Assembly (NCBI GenBank): GCA_964453155.1
Contig: CAYVQU010000122.1
Location: 1-16,048 of the forward strand
Direction of reading: 5' to 3'
From: CAYVQU01 sp964453155
GTDB lineage: Bacteria > Chloroflexota > Anaerolineae > Anaerolineales > UBA11858
Length of the DNA: 16,048 bases
The notes below the pieces were generated by a model. That model was not told the origin of the DNA, searched no databases, and saw only the letters and a program-made list of their open reading frames with translations. Shown here in pieces: positions 1 through 5,745 of this stretch. Position 1 is the first letter of the stretch; every line of letters begins with the position of its first letter. The position numbers and the translations under genes were made by a program.

Positions 1-64
1 TCTTTTTTCGCTTTCAACCTGATAAACTCATCCTACATGTAGGGTAGTGAAATTTCCGCTATTC

Positions 65-101
65 AAGTGACAGTCATTTTGAAAATGGCTGTCACTTTTT
101 T
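65..101 (+). terminator. Factor-independent terminator of an upstream gene
   Basis: An inverted repeat pairs GTGACAG (67-73) with CTGTCAC (89-95) and continues inward through a T-G wobble and CATTT/AAATG to a three-base loop. It is followed at once by six T (96-101). The T run is only on the forward strand, so it ends a forward transcript whose gene lies before the window. The first 64 bases hold no gene that I can support. Confidence 0.85.
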
Positions 102-108
102 CTAGATT
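79..108 (+). promoter_or_regulatory. Possible sigma-70-type promoter for the phosphodiesterase gene
   Basis: TTGAAA (79-84) and TAGATT (103-108) are separated by 18 bases and overlap the upstream terminator hairpin. A start near 115 would give a short leader containing the ribosome site AGGAG at 122-126, just before the ATG at 133. The gene must have its own promoter after the terminator, but this assignment rests on consensus similarity only. Confidence 0.3.
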
Positions 109-132
109 AATCTTCGAAGTACAGGAGAAAAA

Positions 133-1410
133 ATGCCTGACCTGACTGAAAAATTATTACCCCGTTTGCAAGCAAACACCTTACCAGGGCTAGATTTGGG
201 GACCGAATTCATTGCCCCAAGTTATGGGAACCAATCGATATTAAATGTCCCGGACACAGTTTGTGAACTGCTCAACATTCCCGGACTTGGAGAAGGAGCG
301 CTGAACCCAGAAATTACCGCCCCCTTGGGAACGGATATTCAACGGGTTATTGTGATCTTAATCGACGCTTTGGCTTTTCAGCGGTTAATAAAGTGGTCTG
401 AAGTCGCCCCCATCTGGCAGAACCTAGTCTCAGAGGGTGTCTTAGCCCCGATCACTTCTGTCGTCCCCAGTACGACCAGTTCAGCGCTGACCACTTTCTG
501 GACGGGCCGCAGTCCGGCCCACCACGGTATCATCGGCTACGAAATGTTCACCAAAGATTACAGCATGATCTCGAATATGATCCTACACGCGCCGATGACC
601 TTCCGCAACGATGTCGGCGGTTTAGAACGGGCTGGTTTCTCACCTGAAGAATTCCTGCCGGTACCTACTTTTGGTCCGCATCTGAAAGCCCATGGCGTGG
701 CGCCGTATGGATTTATGCATTATTCAATTGTCAACTCGGGATTATCGCGGATGTTCATGCGGGAGGTTGAAATTCGCCCCATCGAAACCGCGGCCTCAAC
801 TTGGGTCAGCATCCGGAAACTGATCGAAGATCGCCCGACCGAAAAACAATACATCTGGACGTATTGGAGCGCGGTGGATAGCCTTTCCCACTTCCATGGG
901 CCGGAGGATGAGCGGGTGGTCGCTGAATTTCAGAATTACAGCCAAACCTTTGAGACGTTTTTCTTGAATCAACTGAGTCCAAATCTCCGCCAAAATACGG
1001 CTGTCATTCTGACCGCGGATCATGGGCAGATGGAAACACCGCTGTACGATCATAATTTGCTTACGAATCATCCCGAACTGCACCGCCATCTGCGCTTAAA
1101 TCCGACCTGTGAAAACCGGTTGGCGAATCTGTATTTGCGGCCGGGGCGGGAAGCCGCAGTCCGGGAATATTTTGATCAAACCTGGCCGAGAACGTTCACA
1201 TTGATTACTCAGGCCGAAGCCTTGGAAAACGGATTATTTGGTCCTGGGCCACAGCATGCCGACTTGGAAAATCGAGTGGGTGATTTAATCGCGCTGGCCC
1301 GCCCCGGCGCGTACCTATGGTGGGCCGATAAACCTGACTTTCTGTTGGGACGGCATGGGGGGCTGACCCCCGAGGAGATGGTTGTGCCGTTTTTGGGGGC
1401 GCGGTTGTAA
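133..1410 (+). CDS. Alkaline phosphatase superfamily protein (nucleotide pyrophosphatase/phosphodiesterase type)
   Basis: This 425-residue protein belongs to the type I phosphodiesterase/nucleotide pyrophosphatase branch of the alkaline phosphatase superfamily, two-metal hydrolases of phosphodiesters or phosphomonoesters. Visible landmarks are the first metal aspartate in VIVILIDAL (D78), the nucleophile region VPSTTSSALTTFWTG (T114 or T115), WSAVDSLSHFHG (D249, H253), LTADHGQ (D296, H297) and a late metal histidine in GRHGG (H408). The metal set therefore looks complete. There is no signal peptide or membrane segment, so a cytoplasmic enzyme is likely, unlike many secreted relatives. The start is supported by AGGAGAAAAA directly before the ATG. 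It stands alone after a terminator and converges on the GH13 gene with 53 bases between them. The substrate cannot be told from sequence; a phosphoglycerate mutase or phosphonoacetate hydrolase-like role is less likely. Confidence 0.85.
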   Translation: MPDLTEKLLPRLQANTLPGLDLGTEFIAPSYGNQSILNVPDTVCELLNIPGLGEGALNPEITAPLGTDIQRVIVILIDALAFQRLIKWSEVAPIWQNLVSEGVLAPITSVVPSTTSSALTTFWTGRSPAHHGIIGYEMFTKDYSMISNMILHAPMTFRNDVGGLERAGFSPEEFLPVPTFGPHLKAHGVAPYGFMHYSIVNSGLSRMFMREVEIRPIETAASTWVSIRKLIEDRPTEKQYIWTYWSAVDSLSHFHGPEDERVVAEFQNYSQTFETFFLNQLSPNLRQNTAVILTADHGQMETPLYDHNLLTNHPELHRHLRLNPTCENRLANLYLRPGREAAVREYFDQTWPRTFTLITQAEALENGLFGPGPQHADLENRVGDLIALARPGAYLWWADKPDFLLGRHGGLTPEEMVVPFLGARL

Positions 1411-1426
1411 ATATTTTTTAGAGGCA

Positions 1427-1455
1427 ATTGGGGCGGGTCTGATACCCGCCCCTAC
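1427..1455. repeat. REP-like palindrome R1 (degenerate copy)
   Basis: This 29-base copy belongs to the same family as the three palindromes near the RAYT gene. The core GGGGCGGGT/ACCCGCCCC (1430-1438, 1444-1452) is intact, but the outer GTA is replaced by ATT and one inner pair is broken, so it is the most decayed of the four. It lies between the convergent stops of the phosphodiesterase and GH13 genes. It has no T run, so it is not a standard terminator, though the hairpin could protect 3' ends. Confidence 0.85.
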
Positions 1456-1463
1456 CCAAATGA

Positions 1464-3095
1464 TCATCCGAAAATGAGGGCAGAGAAGGGTGGTAATTCA
1501 ACCTGCTTCGCATTGGTTGGTTTATTCATCATCTCCACAGTCAACAAAATTTGGTCGCAAGTGGTGGGATTATGAAAATGGACCGTTTCTTTTCCAAAAT
1601 TAATGACGATTAAATTACTAACACCTTCGCCTTGGCGCACATAGGCCAGGAGATTTGGATCAAGGTCTTCTTCTATAAGTTCCAATGTGCCATTTTGCAA
1701 GGCTTCATTTTCCCTGCGGATTTGGAGGATAGCTTGGTAGGTTCTCAGCAGCGATTCAGTCGCATCTTGCTGCGCGTGTACATTGGTCCAGGTACGATTG
1801 GCATGGACCGGCAGCCAGGGTTGAACTTCGGCCCTGCAAAATCCGGCATTGGCTCCTGCCTCCCACTGCATCGGGGTCCGACAGCCATCGCGGTTGACAT
1901 AAACCCCTAAAAAGTCCAGCAGCCATTGGGGTGCCCAAGCGTATTTTTGCCCGACCGGGTCTAAAGCATTTTTGGCAGGAAAGCGACCATCTTCCATACC
2001 AATTTCCTCCCCAAAATACACCACCGGCACGCCGCGGACGGTTAATTGGAACAAGCCTAAAAGTTTGGCCAGGCGTTCATTTCCTTTGATTTGTGATAGT
2101 AGTCGCGGTCGGTCATGATTCCCAAAGACATAAACGGGGGTGAAGGGTGGTGGGTAACGGGTTTCTTGCTGGCGAATTACGTTTCTTAGGAATTGAGCGG
2201 TGGGTTTAAAATTGAGCAAATCCCAGGAGAAGAGCATATTGAACCCATCGCGATCCTTCCCAATATAATCTTTTACGACCGCATCAGCCCCAAAGACTTC
2301 ACCAACCATCATTTTCTCGTCTTCATATGAATCTAGAATGGTGCGTAATTCCCTGGCAAGGGCGAAAGTTTCAGGTTGGTGGAGGCTATATTTATATTCC
2401 TGGAAAAATCCAGATTGCCCTTCGTCGGGGAGATAATGGTGGGAGAAAGGATTGTCCCGAAATTGATCATCCTTGTAGACTGAGTGGAAAATGTCTAGAC
2501 GGAAACCATCGACGCCTTTATCTAGCCAAAAACGAACGACATCCAACATGGCCTGTTTGACTTCAGGGTTGCGCCAATTCAAGTCAGGTTGACAATCTAG
2601 AAAATTCGCGAAGTAATATTGATCGGTGACAGCGTCATAATGCCAGCCCGAACCCCCAGGGATAGATTTCCAGTTATTTGGTGGCCGGTTGCCTTCCCCA
2701 GATTTCCAGATATACCAGTCTCGTTTGGGGTTATCCCGGCTCGAGCGCGATTCCAGAAACCAGGGGTGTTCGTCGGAGGTGTGATTCAACACCAAATCGA
2801 ACAGAATCCGCATCCCGCGGGCATGGACGGCCGCGATCAATTCATCGGCGTCGGCCAGAGTCCCATATTCGGGCGCGATATCCAAATAATCGCTGACATC
2901 GTAGCCAAAATCTTTTTGGGGTGAACAGAAAAAGGGTGAAATCCAGATCGTTTCGAAGCCCAGATCGCGAATGTAATCGAGTTTGGCGATAATGCCTTGC
3001 AGGTCGCCGAGGCCGTCGTTGTTGGAGTCAGCGAAGGAGCGGGGATAAATTTGGTAGATGGTGGTGGCTTGCCACCAGGGGAGGTTTGATTTCAT
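1464..3095 (-). CDS. GH13 alpha-glucosidase (oligo-1,6-glucosidase subfamily)
   Basis: This 543-residue glycoside hydrolase removes glucose from alpha-linked oligosaccharides. The TIM-barrel regions are clear: DLVLNH (region I, about 100-105), GFRLD with nucleophile D201, GEVFG with acid/base E266, and FGNHD with D328. Region V reads QPDLN (169-173), the signature of the oligo-1,6-glucosidase subfamily rather than neopullulanases (MPKLN). The loop SNNDGLGDL near residue 24 matches its calcium-binding segment. The residue after the nucleophile is Ile (RLDIFH), where Val or Ala usually tracks linkage preference, so 1,6 versus 1,4 specificity is open. Length is typical and there is no signal peptide. 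The ATG is preceded by GAGGA. Palindrome R2 lies 13 bases upstream in the leader. It is the last of three reverse genes (cutC, RAYT, GH13), but linkage to them may be incidental. Trehalose-6-phosphate hydrolase is an alternative. Confidence 0.9.
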   Translation of the reverse strand: MKSNLPWWQATTIYQIYPRSFADSNNDGLGDLQGIIAKLDYIRDLGFETIWISPFFCSPQKDFGYDVSDYLDIAPEYGTLADADELIAAVHARGMRILFDLVLNHTSDEHPWFLESRSSRDNPKRDWYIWKSGEGNRPPNNWKSIPGGSGWHYDAVTDQYYFANFLDCQPDLNWRNPEVKQAMLDVVRFWLDKGVDGFRLDIFHSVYKDDQFRDNPFSHHYLPDEGQSGFFQEYKYSLHQPETFALARELRTILDSYEDEKMMVGEVFGADAVVKDYIGKDRDGFNMLFSWDLLNFKPTAQFLRNVIRQQETRYPPPFTPVYVFGNHDRPRLLSQIKGNERLAKLLGLFQLTVRGVPVVYFGEEIGMEDGRFPAKNALDPVGQKYAWAPQWLLDFLGVYVNRDGCRTPMQWEAGANAGFCRAEVQPWLPVHANRTWTNVHAQQDATESLLRTYQAILQIRRENEALQNGTLELIEEDLDPNLLAYVRQGEGVSNLIVINFGKETVHFHNPTTCDQILLTVEMMNKPTNAKQVELPPFSALIFG

Positions 3096-3108
3096 GTTGT
3101 GGTCCTCG

Positions 3109-3137
3109 GTAGGGGCAGGTCTCAGACCTGCCCCTAC
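3109..3137. repeat. REP-like palindrome R2
   Basis: A perfect 14+1+14 palindrome: GTAGGGGCAGGTCT, a single C, then the exact complement. It bounds the RAYT gene downstream and supplies its TAG stop (3136-3134 on the reverse strand). It also lies 13 bases upstream of the GH13 ATG, so in a read-through transcript it would form a hairpin close to that gene's ribosome site. Confidence 0.93.
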
Positions 3138-3661
3138 ACGGAATGTGGATTTTCCTTATCTTGTTCCCAATTTAGGGGATTATTTTGAATATATTGCCGA
3201 ATGGCATTCATTTCACGGTCATCACGCACAATTCGTTCGTAGTAGTTTCGTTGCCAGACAGGAACACCGCGTGAATTTTGTGATTCGTTGATGCGTCGGG
3301 CTGAAAAGGTTTTAAATCCTCTAACAATCTCTGGAAGTGCATGTCGTTTTGGGTAGGGGTGGGTTTGAAACCCACCCCTACTGGAAGATGTTTCTGATAA
3401 CACGATGATCATATGAACATGGTTCGGCATGACGCAAAACTCGTCCAGAATAACATATGGATAATGGTTTGGTAATTCATCCCAAACGAGCTTGGCAATC
3501 TCGCCACACACATTCAACATCATCTCGCCATCAACCACATCCCCAAATAAACATTCCCGCTGATGCGTCACCGTCGTCACAAAATACGCCCCAGGTTGGG
3601 CATAATCATACCCATTCAATCGGATAGAACGGCGATGATGTTTCTTCGGATCATATGCCAT
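3134..3661 (-). CDS. REP-associated tyrosine transposase (RAYT, Y1/HUH family)
   Basis: This 175-residue single-domain protein belongs to the IS200-like Y1 transposase family, which cuts single-stranded DNA at hairpins through a tyrosine. The metal-binding HUH motif is MPNHVHMI (H81, H83), and the likely catalytic tyrosine is Y157 in YIQNNPLNW. The RAYT-typical start is also present (RRSIRLNGYDYAQPGAYFVTTVT, residues 10-32). The ATG is well placed behind GAGGAGGG. Two oddities are visible. Palindrome R3 is embedded in frame and encodes residues 94-103 (S-RGGFQTHPY) in the loop between the HUH half and the LPEIVRGFKTFSARR segment. The stop codon is inside palindrome R2. The frame is open throughout and both catalytic motifs are present, so activity is plausible. 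It lies between cutC and the GH13 gene on the same strand. Confidence 0.92.
   Translation of the reverse strand: MAYDPKKHHRRSIRLNGYDYAQPGAYFVTTVTHQRECLFGDVVDGEMMLNVCGEIAKLVWDELPNHYPYVILDEFCVMPNHVHMIIVLSETSSSRGGFQTHPYPKRHALPEIVRGFKTFSARRINESQNSRGVPVWQRNYYERIVRDDREMNAIRQYIQNNPLNWEQDKENPHSV
3353..3381. repeat. REP-like palindrome R3, inside the RAYT coding sequence
   Basis: A perfect 14+1+14 palindrome (GTAGGGGTGGGTTT, G, complement) of the same family as R2 and R4. It lies in the middle of the transposase gene and is translated in frame without a stop. Compared with R4 it carries two base-pair changes that are matched in both arms, so the hairpin is kept. Confidence 0.93.
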
Positions 3662-3680
3662 TATTTTACCCTCCTCATTT

Positions 3681-3709
3681 GTAGGGGCGGGTCTCAGACC
3701 CGCCCCTAC
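3681..3709. repeat. REP-like palindrome R4
   Basis: A perfect 14+1+14 palindrome (GTAGGGGCGGGTCT, C, complement) between the cutC stop (3720) and the ribosome site of the RAYT gene. It is the copy closest to a family consensus. A hairpin here could separate cutC from RAYT expression, but no T run follows on the reverse strand. Confidence 0.93.
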
Positions 3710-3719
3710 CCCAATATAA

Positions 3720-4466
3720 TTACAAAATCAATTTCCGATACCCTCGAATCTTCTCTGCATCCGTAATCAACCGGGCATATTCTGGCGGACGTAATTCACC
3801 CCCCATAAAAACGCCGGGATTGCGATACTGCATGGGGCTATCAACGGCTTTGGGGCCAATGACATGAATTTCGGTCACACTGGTTTGCGCGATGACCTTT
3901 TTCACATTCCGTTCCGTCCCCCCACCCGGCATGATGATGATGCGTCCCGCAGCTTTCGCGACCAATTCAGAGATCAAATCGAGGCCTTCCAAAACCGAAA
4001 AGGCCTGCCCAGATGTCAGCATACGATCCACGCCCAAAGTGATCAAATCTTCCAAGGCCTCGTATGGATCGCGCGTCATGTCAAACGCCCGATGGAAGGT
4101 AATATTCAATGGTCGGGCCAATTCGATGAGTTTTTGATTACGTTCCAGGTCAACCCGCCCCTCTGGGGTGAGAATGCCGATCACCACCCCCTCGACGCCC
4201 AAGGATTTCGCGGTTTCGATATCACGTTGCATGATCTCGAATTCAATTTCAGAGTAACAAAAATCACCACCGCGCGGCCGGATGATGACCTGTAGACCAA
4301 TATCCAGATTTTTGCGAGCTAGTGCGATCATCCCCGCGCTAGGGGTGGTTCCCCCCTCGAGCAGGTTATCACATAATTCCACGCGATCAGCCCCACCTTC
4401 CTGGGCTGCCAAAGCTGATTCGACCGAATCCACACAAACTTCTATTAGAATGTTTTTATTGTTCAT
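3720..4466 (-). CDS. cutC: CutC family protein (TIM barrel)
   Basis: This 248-residue protein matches the CutC family over its full normal length. Landmarks are IEVCVDS (8-14), the segment GGADRVELCDNL followed by EGGTTPS (24-43), VIIRPRGGDF (60-69), the FHRAFD motif, and a late IIMPGGG strand. CutC was named for copper homeostasis in E. coli. That phenotype was later linked to a small RNA encoded within the E. coli locus, so the biochemical role is unsettled. I start at the ATG at 4466 because the family begins with a few residues before IEVC. The frame stays open to a TTG at 4532, but the extra 22 residues match nothing I know and overlap a promoter-like segment. No clear ribosome site precedes the ATG. 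The gene diverges from the aminotransferase gene. Confidence 0.9.
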   Translation of the reverse strand: MNNKNILIEVCVDSVESALAAQEGGADRVELCDNLLEGGTTPSAGMIALARKNLDIGLQVIIRPRGGDFCYSEIEFEIMQRDIETAKSLGVEGVVIGILTPEGRVDLERNQKLIELARPLNITFHRAFDMTRDPYEALEDLITLGVDRMLTSGQAFSVLEGLDLISELVAKAAGRIIIMPGGGTERNVKKVIAQTSVTEIHVIGPKAVDSPMQYRNPGVFMGGELRPPEYARLITDAEKIRGYRKLIL

Positions 4467-4482
4467 GTCAGCGATTGTACCA

Positions 4483-4510
4483 TTCACCAGATCAGCAAAA
4501 ATGATATAGT
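4483..4510 (+). promoter_or_regulatory. Possible promoter of the aminotransferase gene
   Basis: TTCACC (4483-4488) and TATAGT (4505-4510) with a 16-base spacer would start transcription near 4517, ahead of AAAGGAAA (4539-4546) and the ATG at 4551. On the other strand TTGTCG (4532-4527) and TATATC with an 18-base spacer could drive cutC. Both are consensus matches only. Confidence 0.35.
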
Positions 4511-4550
4511 TATCAGACCTGCAAACCGACAAATATCAAAAGGAAATCCC

Positions 4551-5672
4551 ATGAAAATTGCCCCCTTTGCTACTGAACATTTTTTTGCCCAATATGAATT
4601 CACTACCCCCCACCAATTATGTAATTCCGACTGTGAGACGGTGACAATCTCGGAATTGTTAGAAATGGCTGATATCTCGCTGGATAACCTCGGTCAATTA
4701 TCACTCGGATATACCGAATCATTGGGAAATCCCGATTTGCGGGGCGCAATTGCGGCAGCATATTCTGGAATTGACGCGGACAACGTCGTCATGTTAGGTA
4801 CCCCGGTGGAAGGGATTTATCTTATCGCTCGGGCGGCCCTCGATCCTGGCGATGAAGTTATCGTTTTATCTCCGGCTTATGATGCCCTGATCAATATGTT
4901 TCAGCATGTGGTAGGACCCGATCATGTCAAGAAGTGGGAATTTACACCCTTGGACTCCCGGTGGATGCTAGATTTTGATCGCTTGACCCACCTGATCACA
5001 CCGAAAACCAAATTGTTGGTGGCCAACTTTCCCCACAACCCAACGGGCTATCTACCGACACTCGAAGAATTCCAAATATTGATCAATATCGTGGAGGAAA
5101 ACGACCTGCTGTTATTTTGCGATGAGATGTATTTCGGCCTGGTTCATTCGGGGACGGCCCCCATCCCCGCGGCGGTAGAGTTAACGCCGCGCGCCGTAGT
5201 GCTTTCGGGGTTATCGAAAACGTATGGTCTGCCTGGGTTGCGGACGGGGTGGTTAGTCATCCCCGATGAAGATTTACGCCAGAACATCATCAACTGGAAG
5301 TTTTACACCAGCATTTGCCCCCCGGCCCCCTCGGAATTTTTGGCATTGGCCGCCTGGAAGGTCCGGGATCAACTCCGGGACAAAAATATCGCCCAAATTG
5401 AAGCGAATCTGCAACTGGCAGCCGGATTCTTCCAACGCTGGCCCGATTTATTTACCTGGCGGCCGCCGCAGGCTGGATCAGTAGCCCTGGTCGGGATGCA
5501 TGTCCCCTCAGTGACCGCCTACGCCACCGAGTTGGCCGCGACCGCGGGAGTACTCATCCACCCTGCAGTGACCTTAGGTTTTGACGATCAACACATGCGG
5601 ATGGGTTTTGGCCGCAAAAGATTTGGAAAAGCGCTGCAGGAATTTGAGAAATATCTCAATGTAAATTGCTAA
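4551..5672 (+). CDS. Fold-type I PLP-dependent aminotransferase (class I/II)
   Basis: This 373-residue enzyme belongs to the aspartate aminotransferase superfamily, which uses pyridoxal phosphate for transamination or related amino acid chemistry. The cofactor residues are visible: ANFPHNPTG with N163, CDEMY with D191 and Y194, SGLSKTYGLPGLRTGW with Schiff-base K223, and a late MRMGFGR whose R350 should bind the substrate carboxylate. The N-terminus (MKIAPF..ATEHFFAQYEF) with SDCETVTISELL is characteristic of a bacterial subgroup often annotated loosely as aminotransferase or capreomycidine-synthase-like. The real substrate is unknown and no biosynthetic partner lies beside it. AAAGGAAA precedes the ATG. 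It has its own divergent promoter region shared with cutC and converges on the metallohydrolase gene, so it is probably transcribed alone. Confidence 0.88.
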   Translation: MKIAPFATEHFFAQYEFTTPHQLCNSDCETVTISELLEMADISLDNLGQLSLGYTESLGNPDLRGAIAAAYSGIDADNVVMLGTPVEGIYLIARAALDPGDEVIVLSPAYDALINMFQHVVGPDHVKKWEFTPLDSRWMLDFDRLTHLITPKTKLLVANFPHNPTGYLPTLEEFQILINIVEENDLLLFCDEMYFGLVHSGTAPIPAAVELTPRAVVLSGLSKTYGLPGLRTGWLVIPDEDLRQNIINWKFYTSICPPAPSEFLALAAWKVRDQLRDKNIAQIEANLQLAAGFFQRWPDLFTWRPPQAGSVALVGMHVPSVTAYATELAATAGVLIHPAVTLGFDDQHMRMGFGRKRFGKALQEFEKYLNVNC

Positions 5673-5703
5673 GAGAAAGGCCATTCAATCAATCTTGCAA
5701 TTT

Positions 5704-5737
5704 AGACCCCAGGGGTTTTTGGAAACCCCTGGGATCT
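5704..5737. repeat. Stem-loop between convergent genes
   Basis: CCCAGGGGTTT (5708-5718) pairs perfectly with AAACCCCTGGG (5723-5733) around a four-base loop, and the stem extends by AGA/TCT after one mismatch. It sits between the stops of the aminotransferase and metallohydrolase genes. A T run is lacking on both sides, so it is not a canonical terminator. It may act as a bidirectional 3' hairpin or be another REP-like palindrome of a different family. Confidence 0.7.
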
Positions 5738-5745
5738 ATTTTCAC

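Larger units (their letters stand above)
3109..3709 (-). mobile_element. RAYT gene bounded by REP-like palindromes R2 and R4
   Basis: The 601-base segment runs from palindrome R2 to palindrome R4 and holds a single transposase gene, with a third palindrome inside it. This matches the known layout in which RAYTs, domesticated relatives of IS200/IS605 Y1 transposases, sit beside the palindromes they process. I see no target duplication, as expected for this family. The unit separates cutC from the GH13 gene without disrupting either. Whether it moves as a whole is unknown. Confidence 0.75.

Noticed and set aside
32..43. Palindrome CCTACATGTAGG as an operator
   Set aside because: A single 12-base palindrome upstream of a terminator, with no promoter next to it, is not enough evidence.
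1427..1455. R1 as a terminator for the convergent genes
   Set aside because: No T run follows on either strand and the sequence is a decayed copy of the REP family.
3109..3709. CRISPR array from the three 29-base repeats
   Set aside because: The copies are palindromic, differ from one another, are spaced by 215 and 299 bases, and one lies inside a gene; no Cas genes are present.
3563..3766. Small forward frame of 67 codons across the RAYT start and R4
   Set aside because: It is antisense to the RAYT and its middle is only the translation of palindrome R4.
4467..4532. TTG start extending CutC by 22 residues
   Set aside because: CutC proteins normally begin a few residues before the IEVC strand, and the extension overlaps promoter-like sequence.
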